Shown: piece by piece, positions 9,660-20,022 of the stretch | Numbering within the stretch: the stretch's first letter is position 1 | Layout of the letters: each line of letters starts with the position of its first letter | From: Rhizopus sp. PT2906 | Taxonomy: Eukaryota > Mucoromycota > Mucoromycetes > Mucorales > Rhizopodaceae | Assembly (NCBI GenBank): GCA_025529335.1 | Contig: JAMYHX010000079.1 | Coordinates: 52,632-116,631, forward strand | Direction: 5' to 3' | Length of the DNA stretch: 64,000 nt | Program-made: the position numbers and the translations under genes | The notes under the pieces: model-generated | The model's input: only the letters and a program-made list of their open reading frames with translations | The model's database searches: none | Told to the model about the DNA's origin: nothing

Positions 9660-11686
9660 ATGACACAAGCACAGACTACGTTTATAAGCACAGATGTTCA
9701 TCTTTCGCCCATAGACACCAACTGCTTATTTGATGAAAACAGACCCCTTAGTAGTCCTAATCCAGTCGAATATCCACTGGAGATGTCTCCTAACCAGAGA
9801 TACTGTAGACTGAACCTATTGTTAGGCCGTGGTACGTTCAAGACAGTATATAAAGCAATCGATCGAGAGGAAGGATACGAAGTAGCATGGAATGTGATTC
9901 ATGTAAGTCAAGTATGCTACAAGAAATCGATTCCCTTATTAATGTTTTATGTATAGAATGACAGCCAACAAGATGTTGCACAGGAAGTTGAATTATTAAA
10001 ATCTATTCGACATCCAAATATCATCGCATTCCACGACGCATGGCTCAGTGATAATAACATAGAATTCATTTTTGTTACCGAGTTGATGACATCAGGCACT
10101 CTACGCCAATATATACAAAAACTCGGTTTACCCAATATTAAAATTGTCAAGAAATGGTCTCGTCAAATTCTCAAAGGACTCGCGTACTTGCACAGCCATA
10201 ATCCGCCAATAGTACATCGAGATATTAAATGTGATAATATCTTTGTAAATGGTGCACATGGTGAAATCAAGATAGGCGATCTAGGTACAGCTGGAACTAT
10301 CTGGACTGGTGATAAAAGATACACTATGGTTGGAACACCTGAGTTTATGGCACCAGAAATGTACGAAGAGGATGGTTATAATGAAAAGGTGGATCTCTAT
10401 GCGTTTGGTATGTGCCTCATTGAAATGATGACAGGTGACTATCCTTATGCAGAATGCATGAATACCGCGCAAGTCTATAAAAAAGTGTGTCAGGTACCAG
10501 ATCACACATGTTTGCTACACCAGATAATCTGAGACTTATTTTTATTGATAGAGTATTAAGCCAGAATCTATTGCCAAGATTCAAAATCAGCAAGTCTTGG
10601 ATATAATTGAAAGTTGTCTATGCGCAAATGAGAATGAGAGGTAATATCCAAGCGTGAATTTCTACTGGTTTCGCTAATTATCATTATTATTATTATTTTA
10701 TTATTACAGACTATCTGCTCAGGAATTACTAGAAAGTCCCTTTTTAGCAATTGAACCTGATGTCATACTGTTGGCCAACGATGCTACATGCGAAGAAGGA
10801 GTCATCATATTACAGGTTGTCTTTAAAGGATCAGATAGACGAGCCGTAAAGTTTGACTTTAATTATGTAAGGACCATTTGTATGAATAGAACAATATATG
10901 ACTAAAGTTGTCAATGTGTGGATATACATATAGAATGAAGATAAAGCAGACGAAGTAGTATCAGAGATGGTAAGCTATCCTATTATACTCTTATTTCGTA
11001 ACTCACACATACAAAAATACAAAAAAAAAAAGATTGAAGAAAATGTAATACCCGCAAGACATCAAGAGCGGATTGTAAGCGAAATTAATCGCATTGTAGG
11101 AGAAATGGCAGAAAACTCAAATAAAAGCAGTGGAGAGAGTCAAGAGACAACAGTTTGGCGAAGAGAGTGCGATAGTAGGAAAGAGCTAGAAAGATTGAAA
11201 CAAGAGTTACTCGTGGCGCAAAAAAAGTTTCTAGAAGCAGAAAAGAGGTGCGTTCATTTATTGCAGCAGGCGATTATAGCTGAAGAGAAAGAGCAATTAG
11301 CTGTTCTTGAATTAGAAAAAGTCATAGTAGCCAAAGCCCTTCAAGAGGAAGCATTACTGTCAGACGGAGAACCATCATCTCCAGAAACACTTTTGAACAA
11401 TATTGTGGCAAAAGGTTTGCTTAGGATTATATAGATCTACATGCAGTTAATAACGTGATTTGTATGATTAGAATATGATGACAATGTGATAATAGATATC
11501 TTTGTTGAGGATACATGTAAAGCAACCAAGAGGACACGATCAAAAGCAATTGAATGGACTGAAAAATTAAAGGAACAAGATATTTTAACAGTAGGTGACC
11601 TACGAGAGCTTATGGATGAGGACTGGTCCAATCTTGGTCTCACAATATTCGCTGTCCGTGCATTGAAAAATATGCTGCAAAAATAG
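9660..11686 (+). CDS. WNK-like serine/threonine kinase
   Basis: Seven exons (9660-9902, 9957-10493, 10552-10640, 10710-10866, 10934-10969, 11033-11414, 11472-11686) give 552 residues. The kinase domain spans ~residues 45-310. Its glycine loop reads GRGTFKTVYK, with the WNK-type lysine inside the loop, and the usual strand-3 lysine is replaced (EVAWNV). The catalytic loop is HRDIKCDNIF and the metal site is DLG rather than DFG, as in WNKs. After it comes an OSR1-C/PF2-like block (VKFDFNYNEDKADEV), a Lys/Glu-rich coiled coil, and a C-terminal SAM-like segment. WNK kinases sense chloride and osmotic state and signal to ion transporters in animals and plants; the fungal role is unknown. All phases close. 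Confidence 0.9.
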
Positions 11687-12177
11687 CAGTAATAACCTTT
11701 TATGTTACTCTTAGTCCTGAGGTACATCAAATAGACGTTGATTGCCACAGAATAAATTTATGAAAATATTTTATACATTCTACATTATTCAAGATGAGTA
11801 TCACTAGTAAAAGAAAGGAGAGTTGTCTAATGACGTTATAACATATTAATACAGAAAGAACACACAAGGGAGGAAAGAAACTAGATCAAGCAGGATAGAT
11901 AATGAGAACATATTTCTTGATATTATCGAATGCGATTTTTTTTTTTGTAAAGTAGGCAAAAGAAACCCTTTTAGTGAATAAAGGCAATGATGCTGGACAA
12001 TGCTCATGCATAATGAAGAGAAAATATGTGTCAAGACAAAAAGAAAGATGAAAGGGATTCAGTATCCATAAATAGGCTACCATTAGAGCTATTTCAAGAA
12101 ACAAATGAAACAAGGCAACATCGTATCTAAAAGAATGACAAAGGTTTGGTCATGAACCTTTATAATTGGCTAAAGGA
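11687..12177. other. intergenic, no gene recognised
   Basis: AT-rich sequence between the WNK gene and repeat copy 2. Minus-strand open frames here are hydrophobic by composition and overlap each other; none is supported. Confidence 0.5.
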
Positions 12178-12842
12178 TATACACTCTTTTCGGAAAGTAA
12201 ATTCGCCTGTGATCGAAAATAAATACACCCATGATGAGAACAAAATTCATGTTGCATGAAATGTAAATTCGTCGTCGCCAAGAATATTTTCGTAATATTA
12301 ACAGGTGGGCTGTCTTGGAGTTGAAATTAACTTAATATTAGAAATAGCCCTCTTTAGTCTCTTTGTAAAAGTTTAAATTCTTTATTCGGTCTTTCCATGA
12401 AATCAGAAGAACATGTAGTCATATTTGGCAATGCAAAACTAGCCTGTCCTCATGGTCCTTGCTCTGACTCGCTTGTCCCGCCCTTTTTGCTCTCTGGCGT
12501 GTATATCTGGAACGTTCTCCCAGTTGCCTCTTCTTGTGCTCTGGGTTCTCTCTGTCCTCCGTTCCTTTTTTTTGTTTAAACTATCCTGGGTAGTTATCGC
12601 TACCCTCCCCAGAATGCACTTCGGTGGTAAGTAAGACTAATATTAGGATATATGCTCTAATACTAACATATGTTTCTCTCTTTTTTCTACATATAAACTC
12701 ATTATCTCTCTCTCTCTCTCTTTTGACATGATGTCGTTTTATTCAAACATATTTTTCTTTGTCGTCTTTTTACGCAAATAATTTTTTTATTTTATGACAA
12801 CATTTTATAAAATTAATGTCAATAATTAATAAAAATACAGTA
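12178..12842 (+). repeat. 665-bp dispersed repeat, copy 2
   Basis: This is the same sequence as 150-814, in the same orientation and bounded by TA on both sides. It ends only 99 bp before the most likely start of the LITAF-domain gene, so it occupies that gene's promoter and 5' region. The right-hand TA overlaps an in-frame upstream ATG (12842) created at the junction. Confidence 0.85.
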
Positions 12843-12940
12843 TGCCACTCCAAAATGATAACTTGTCAGATGATTTATGCTTCGAGTGGTGTAACTTTTC
12901 TCTTTTCTTTTCTTTTCTTTCCTTTTTTTTTATACAAGCA

Positions 12941-13492
12941 ATGTCACAGATTCCACCTCATCGTATAAACAATCCTCACTTTGAGCAACCACTACAATCA
13001 CCAATCAACCCAGCACTTTACCCAAAGCCACCTTATATACCACAAGATACATATGCTTCTATGCCTCAGAACACTGTTCCTAATTACTCGCCACCACTTA
13101 TGACTATGCCTCTTGCTCAGCCTGTTATGCCACAAGCACCTTACTATGGTGCACTGCAGCCTCCAATTGAACGACCGCCACAATCGGGAGTTCCTTCGGA
13201 TATAACCATTCAAAGTGTAGACTCGTTAACGACCAAGCCCGCTGTGGTTGAATGTCACCACTGTCGCCAGCTCGTTTTGACTGTGGTTGATTATGACGTG
13301 GGTCTACTGACTGGATTATCAATGGTTGGGTTATACATGTTAGGATGCCATAGTGGAGGGTGTTTTATACCTTACCTTTTTCCCTGGACAAAGGATGTTG
13401 TACATAGTTGTCCCGCTTGTAAAGAAAAGATTGCTACTTTTACAAGACTGGAAAGAGATACGCATGTCCACGCAGCCTATGACAGACAATAA
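12941..13492 (+). CDS. LITAF-like zinc-binding membrane-associated protein
   Basis: This is a single exon of 183 residues from the ATG at 12941. The N-terminal half is rich in Pro, Gln, Tyr and Met and is probably disordered. The C-terminal ~75 residues are a LITAF domain: CHHCRQ, a hydrophobic membrane-inserting segment (LLTGLSMVGLYMLGC), and HSCPACKEKIATF, the conserved second HxCPxC zinc half-site. LITAF/SIMPLE proteins sit on late-endosome membranes. An in-frame ATG lies 33 codons upstream at the repeat edge, but the intervening peptide is encoded by a CT tract typical of a leader, so I prefer 12941. Its upstream region is repeat copy 2. Confidence 0.82.
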   Translation: MSQIPPHRINNPHFEQPLQSPINPALYPKPPYIPQDTYASMPQNTVPNYSPPLMTMPLAQPVMPQAPYYGALQPPIERPPQSGVPSDITIQSVDSLTTKPAVVECHHCRQLVLTVVDYDVGLLTGLSMVGLYMLGCHSGGCFIPYLFPWTKDVVHSCPACKEKIATFTRLERDTHVHAAYDRQ

Positions 13493-14312
13493 AAAGCAAC
13501 CTCATGATGATCATGTTTTCTTCTTTTTTTTTTTTTTTGTCGTATTACAGTGCTCACGGTACCAGAAAATGCACTAGAAAATAGGCTAATGCTACGGACG
13601 CTTCCTTGGGGCGCTACATGTGAAGTCACTATACAACTTCACACTACCAAAGTCTCTGTCTAACCTAAGTCTGTTCAGTTCACTCTGACATAAGTGTGAA
13701 TTTATCATAATTGCACTTGAATGACAACATAAAACTAGAATAAATGAATCAATAACAACATTTCTTTTTATTTCTTGAAAAGAAACAAACCAAGATGACC
13801 AATTTTTAAAGCTATGTTTAGCGTGGCGTCATGTACTGAAAAGTTTTGTTGGGCGACATCATAGGTAATAGGTAGAATTAACACCTGTAGTATTAGTCTA
13901 ATTTCAGATGCAAACAATAATATCTTTAAACAGCAGCAATCGAAAAATATTAGAACAAACATATGCGTAATGAACAATATCAGATTGGAAAGGAAGAGAG
14001 GGTTACTTGGCACAGGTTTTTCAATTTAAAGACATTACGATATCTTATTTTGTTGAGACACTTTATATACCCAAAGACCTTGTGGAGCTCAATGGCTTCA
14101 GAAACACTCTCCAGTGCCTTTACTTTTGGCGAGGTAGTGTGGTTAAGTTAAGCAACGAAACCAGGTTGGCGGCATATAAAGAATAAAGAAAATATATCGT
14201 CTCAGATATTGCCACTTCCTTCCGAATGCTCAAACGATTGCCCCTGTGTAAGCTTTTGTACTAGTAATAAAATCACGCGAATTAAGAAGAATGCAAATTG
14301 ATAATAAGCAAA

Positions 14313-14373
<61 letters not shown>

Positions 14374-14448
14374 TTAAAGCTATTTATGCGGAAATGTTCG
14401 TAGTTCTACAATTTACTGCGACGCTTATCCGCAGCGGCTGGCCAAAAC
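13493..14448. other. intergenic, no gene recognised
   Basis: This spacer holds a perfect 8-bp hairpin (TGTGAAGT 13619-13626 with ACTTCACA 13636-13643) about 125 bp after the LITAF stop, and a long adenine tract listed separately. No convincing coding frame is present. Confidence 0.45.
14317..14371 (+). repeat. uninterrupted 55-A tract
   Basis: Fifty-five consecutive adenines lie about 110 bp upstream of the GST start. Such a tract could be a nucleosome-excluding promoter element or a retroposed poly(A) tail. No retrogene is visible in front of it, and exact length is prone to sequencing error. Confidence 0.8.
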
Positions 14449-14456
14449 TATAAATA
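14449..14456 (+). promoter_or_regulatory. TATA box of GST gene
   Basis: TATAAATA lies 28 nt before the GST codon at 14484 and 7 nt before an in-frame upstream ATG at 14463. A start site downstream of this TATA box would favour 14484 as the first codon in the mRNA. Confidence 0.45.
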
Positions 14457-14483
14457 CAGCAGATGTATTTATCTTTACTTATC

Positions 14484-15207
14484 ATGGAGAAAATCAGCCT
14501 TTATTATTTTAACCTTGGTAAACCAACATTCGGTCGTGGTGAAAACCTCAAGTTATTCCTTGTCGACGCTGGTTTGGAACATGACTATATCCGCTTTAAC
14601 CGAGAAACGGAATGGCCTGAAATGAGGGAAGAGATAATAAAGGATGGTTACTATGCAGGTAGCGCTCCGTATATCAAGATGGGAAATAAAATAGTTGGTA
14701 GAACAGTACCAGCCATGCGTTACATCTCGGTCAAGTTGGGCAATAAATATCACGGCTCAACCGACGAAAAGAATTACCTGTTGGACGTAGTATCTGACAT
14801 GACTAATGACTGGTTTGAAAGCATAAAAAAGCTTTATCTTGGAAATGAGGTAAAGAATTATATAGGCGGTAAAGAAAAAGTACTGACAGGAATGGGCTGT
14901 AGGAAGAGAAAACGCGTCATATAGAAGTCATTACTCCAAATTGGCTGAAAAAGTTTGACAACTACTACTCATGCTATCAAGATGGACCATATCTCTTGGG
15001 AAATAAGGCGAGTAAAACCTTTGGGTAATTAAGAAAAGCATCCTAATCCATGCCATTTAGATTACCTACCCTGATTTTTTGGTGTATCATCTTCTTGACG
15101 ATGACCAGTGTCTGCAAAGACTAGATGAGTATCCTAAACTAAAGGTATTTGTTGAAGCTTTTGAAGAACGCCCAAATATCAAGGAATACTTGATTTCTCT
15201 CAAATAA
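14484..15207 (+). CDS. glutathione S-transferase, sigma-like
   Basis: Three exons (14484-14849, 14903-15007, 15061-15207) give 205 residues. The N-terminal thioredoxin fold starts EKISLYYFNLGKPTFGRGEN; the tyrosine after ISLY is in the position of the sigma/alpha-class catalytic Tyr, and APYIKMG supplies the cis-Pro loop. The C-terminal helical domain contains YLLGNKITYPDFLVYHLLDD, the usual GxKxTxxD core, formed only after splicing the second intron. That intron starts GC instead of GT (AAG|GCGAGT at 15008) and ends TTTAG; no GT donor keeps the frame. The protein conjugates glutathione to electrophiles or isomerises prostaglandin-like substrates, in the cytosol. Start choice is discussed under the TATA box. 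Confidence 0.9.
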
Positions 15208-15346
15208 TATCTGAATACACTTGTTTTTATTAACCATTGTAAATATCGGTCTGTTGAAATAAGACCTGTTCTTTACCGTATTTCAAATAAATAATGCATA
15301 TTTTTAATGACAATATATTACTCTATATTTTCTAGACAATGTAGTT

Positions 15347-18300
15347 TTAATACAAGACTCTATTTTGCTCAAGATCTGTTAAGCCAAACGATCTTGCCCA
15401 TTGATCGTCAGGGACCAAGGATCCAAAGAGTTCCTTCATTTGTTGACCAAGCTAAGTAAAAAAAGAAAGCCAAATTAGAACCCGTAGCAAGTGATTAAGA
15501 TGTTGTATTATCTATAATTACCTTATCCAATTCAATGATAATACTTTCCATATTAACAACAAAAGCATAGTAAACCATGTAGCATTCGTCTTTGACCGCT
15601 TCACTATCACTGCAATCCTTGTTCTTTTTCAAATCGGCAGTTATTTTAGGTAACCGCTGTAATTTCAGCATCAACATTTCTCGAGCCTTTTCAGCGGGAG
15701 GCAAATAAGGTGGCAGAGGTGTCTTTAATTGCAAAGCAGAGGCCAGTAAGTAAAAGTATAATAGGACACAGCCCGCCATTTCCATAAGTTCTCTGCTTGC
15801 GGGAAGCATCAGGTCTTTTCGTACTTGAGTGGCCCAAATATCTTTCAAAATGACAATACGAATGGATAAAAACTTATCCAAGATACTTTGACAAGAAGCC
15901 AATATAGTTTCATACGTCTTGGCAGGGAATGGCCCTTTCAGTCGTGGTTCATTAGGGGCGTGAACAAGTAAATCTTGAAGTTCAACCAGGCTAACCTGGA
16001 GAGATAATTCGATGTGCTGTAGCTGTATAGATCGTATCTCGTTTCGTCTAGCTAAGGCTTCAATCTCTTCAACAGATGTAACCATGTGGTTATCATGATT
16101 ACTCTTGGGCATAACAAGGTCATATTCAGAGTATTCAGACACCAGCTGTTTATAAAGCCATGATAATCGAATAAGTAGATCAGACAGTCCCTTTCTCATT
16201 TCTTTTCTTGCTTCATATGGCCAGACATATGTTGTTACAATAAGACCTAGATAAATTCATTAGAAACAGTCGTCACCATACCATATATTCATGTACCAAT
16301 GACAACGCCAACTGATACTGTTGCGCATCTCATAGTAGCAAGTTCAATGACACCAATTACCGTCTCCTCATCTTTATGGTTAAACATGAATGGAACAATC
16401 AAATTGTATGCGAGTAAGGAGAAAGTGCCAAATCTGCCATGCTTGTGGTTTAAGCTCACCCAGAAACAAGGAATAGAAAATGCCCAAGTAAAAAGAAGTA
16501 GCAGCGGCCCGTCATGAGGTATAAACAAATAGAACAAGACAGCCACAATGGATCCTAGCATAGTGGAAAGCACTCGAAGTACTGCAACAAGGTTGGTGCC
16601 ACCTACTGTCGGCGTCATGGCAGCTATTACCTAAAGTAAAAGCATGAGGGTATGTTTTAGGGGCACACATTTATGTCAACCTACCGTGATTAATGTCCAA
16701 TCCATTTTGTAAGTCTGAAAGTATTCTCTGGTTATAGGAATAAACGCCAAGGAAGCAATGCCCACAGCAATCAGTGTTGACTTTAAAGCATATCGAACAT
16801 TATGGCTTTTGAACAAAGAAAAGAACCCCCAGAGGCTCAAGAAAAACTTGCGAATCTTTGTCTTTGGCTTTGGAGTGTGTAACGTGTTTAGAGTGTTATG
16901 ATTATTTGGAACAAAGGTGTCAGTAAACAGCTTTTGTGTCTTGGACATGTAAGGAATATTATCCTCATGGCTAGTAGGTTTGTAACAGCAGCAACACAAG
17001 AACCAAACTATATAAAGCCAAATGAGTATCCTCTATCCTTCATATTATTTGTTTCTTACATGGAAAAATAAAATGCTTCTTGATCCATGTCCATGTTCTT
17101 GATCCATTTCTATCTTGTTCTTCATCGTATCCATAAACGGATTGAACGCATTCCACCAATACCATGAGTTCCTTTGCAAATTCTAGTAAGCAAAATACAA
17201 AAAAGTACACCAAAAAGACGTCTTGTGCTGCGAATTGGTTCATCAAATGAGACTGAAGATCTTGTGGTTTGATATTCATTCCATGCTTTGAAGCAGCCTT
17301 TCGCATCTTTTGACGATACATCCTTGTCAGTGCCAATTGCTGAGACTCTTCAAAAAGAGAGATAGCCATGGCAAGATTCTGTCTTAAAAGATAAAAACTT
17401 GGTGTCTCAGCAGTAATCTGTCCAGTGAATCGGCTTTGAAGATGAATGATTGTCTGTTTGCATGTATAAGCCAATGATTTCATAGGAGGTCTAACGGTTT
17501 TGATAAACTGAACGAGTGGACCTTCGTCAGGCTTATTTCTATCAAGAATTTGCTCGGCTATTTCTGTCTCTTCTTCATCATCCTTTATACTATAAGCACT
17601 GTTGTTTCTTGTATGTCCAGAAGAAGCTTGCTCCTTTCTCAGTTCACATTCCATCTTCTTACGCTGATCACCTGCCTTCACGTTGTATATTTTCTTTTTA
17701 GGCAGCAGTGATGGCTTGCTGACTTCGTCTTCTGGACGCTCGATCGTGCCGTATGTTTTGTGATTGACTGTAGATCTCATTACTTCAAATTGTAAGCCAC
17801 AACTGCTACGAAGACCACCGATGTGCTGGGCGAGTCTCTGTAGACTAGATACAATTGCATCGTATCCATCTGCATGCAACCAGATGTCAAGGTTATAAAA
17901 TTCCTTTTTAGCATCGTGGAGAGATGACTTTAAGGAAGTGAAGCTGGTGCGATGTGAGTTGATGGCGTTCTGCAAGCTTTCGTTGGCTGTGAATTCGGGA
18001 AGGTCCGTGTCTAGCAAAAAAGTCTTTGTAAGAAGCTTGAGCAGTATCTTGATGGCCATGAGGGTATCATTGATGTCAGACCTAATGTATCATGTTGGTA
18101 TTTATTTTGGACATACAATTGCCTCTTACTTTAGTTTTTTAGTGGCTGTCATTGGCCAAACAAGACAACACACAGCTATTGATATAGCAGTGCCAATTGT
18201 GACAATGGCAAACATGTCCTCAATGAATGTCGCATCAAACTGAGCTGGTACCTCAGATCCTTCCTTCACGAGTACTGGGAATATGATCATGAAACCGAGT

Positions 18301-19569
18301 CCACAACCTAATTAATGGTGAACATGATTGTATGACAGGTCAATTGTCATAATTACCTGTTGCTATAGCAGGTTTGTTATAGCGAGCTTTGATAAAAGAG
18401 AGAATAAAAGTACTTCCGGCTAGCCAAAAGCCCACTGTGACGACGCAAGAGGTTACGTAATAATCATGACTTCTTAAATAAATAGCAACCCACATACTTG
18501 TAAGAGAAACAAGCATAGCACACACTGTATAAAGGATACCATAGCCTGCAGCTTCGATGATGCCACCTATTGTCTTTGATGGATTAAAGAAGACGGTAAC
18601 TGTAGCAATAACGTGACTGGAAAGTCTTGCAGTACCCAGCATGTTATTGAGTGCTGGAATAAACGTGAATAAGGAACCTAGAAGATAGGCAAAACTGCAT
18701 TTGAGAACCATTTTTTGTTTGTAAGACAACTTCATCTTTTGTAATTTTAGTTGAATCCAGGCACCAAAAGCGGAGAGTAAACTTTGATCCGGCTTTTTGT
18801 TTTTTGTCTTGTTATATCCAGTGTCTTCATCACTTAACTCATGAGGCTGAAGGTCTTGAATGATCATATCTGGCGTGGACGTGGATGATTTCAAAAGTGC
18901 GCAACGTTCCTCTTGCTCGATCAAATAATGGTAAAAGCTAAGAGTAGAATGAGTTATGAGATATCTTCTGGCTTCTTTTACTCACTCTTCTTCCTGACGT
19001 CTACTAATTGACTTGAGATTGTCATCTTCACCATAGTATGCAAAATTATAGTTTCCTCTATATTTCCTTTCGTGCTCATAAGGTGTAGATATCGGTATAG
19101 TGGATAATGAAACTGATCTCTTCTGTCTTGTGCCATCGTCTAATACAACTTCATAATCCTCACTGAAATAATCAAAGTATGAGCCAGCCGGAGAACCTGA
19201 AATAGCAGCACTGTCGAGTGATCCATAATAAAATATGTTACTGGGGGTGTGGTGACTCTGTATTGAATGTATGTTGGTTATGTAATCACGATCTTCAAAA
19301 TGATCGTGATTGACCTTTGGTATCACCGATCCTGTGATACTTGACTTACTAGCCTTGTCATAAGATGCGGTAATTTTGGATGTGGTAGGTTGAATGGTAT
19401 CGTCTATTGGATCATGATGATCAATAGCAGTATGAAATGACTGTATTGAAAATCCACTTTTACATGAGATTGATGGCATAGGTTGGACTGTATTGATCAT
19501 AGTTTGCTGTTCGTTGTCAGATTGACTTTTATTTTCTAGTTCATTTCTTTCGGAAATAGTAGAAAGCAT
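15347..19569 (-). CDS. BRE4/FUSC-like integral membrane transporter
   Basis: Eight exons (19569-18986, 18937-18357, 18307-18130, 18081-17060, 17007-16685, 16630-16297, 16246-15522, 15451-15347) give 1283 residues, with every junction in phase. A ~200-residue Ser/Asp-rich cytosolic N-terminus is followed by a first bundle of hydrophobic helices (~residues 240-420, including FWLAGSTFILSFIKARYNK), a long charged central region, a second helix bundle (~residues 750-950) and a soluble C-terminal domain. This is the layout of the fungal brefeldin-A-sensitivity BRE4 / ER-transporter-6TM and FUSC (aromatic acid exporter-like) family. Substrate is unknown. It is divergent from CTF4 across 453 bp. Confidence 0.8.
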
Positions 19570-20022
19570 CTTTGAATATATAAATGAGAAGAAAGAAGAA
19601 AGAAGAAAAAGAAAGAAAATATATAAATATAAAAGTTGCCTTTTCTGGATCTAACGCATTAATGACATCGACTTCAGGAGAAAATTCCAAAAGGAGACAG
19701 ACACCCTTCATCATATGTAACACATTCAATTTTACTGACTTGAAACTTCAATCAGGAGTTCATTTGCGTTACTTTCATTATTTGATACTAAAATTAACAT
19801 TTCATTTATCAAGGAGAGAGAGAAAAAGAGGGTAATTCATTATGAGCATTCTATTCGTTATTCCCTTGAAAGGAACGAGTTGACGATAAATTTGATTGTA
19901 GCAGTAGTGCTTCTTACTGTCTTCGTGACTGTAAACGCGACAATTTTTTTTAATTGTAACGCGACTAATATTAGTCTTCACCCCCTCCTTTTTTTTTTTC
20001 CTTTATTCCCTTTATAAAAAAC
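19570..20022. promoter_or_regulatory. bidirectional promoter with paired ACGCGAC motifs
   Basis: This divergent promoter lies between the BRE4-like gene and CTF4. Two direct copies of ACGCGAC (19935-19941 and 19959-19965) lie 58-88 bp before the CTF4 start, separated by an AT-rich palindrome-like stretch. They resemble the ACGCG core of MBF cell-cycle boxes that drive replication genes in fungi; use here is inferred from the neighbouring gene. Confidence 0.5.

Noticed and set aside
11846..12113. Overlapping minus-strand frames before repeat copy 2
   Set aside because: Hydrophobic composition follows from T-rich sequence, and there is no motif or splice structure.
14317..14371. Poly(A) tract as the tail of a retroposed gene
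   Set aside because: No intronless coding remnant or target duplication is visible upstream, and the tract sits in a plausible promoter.
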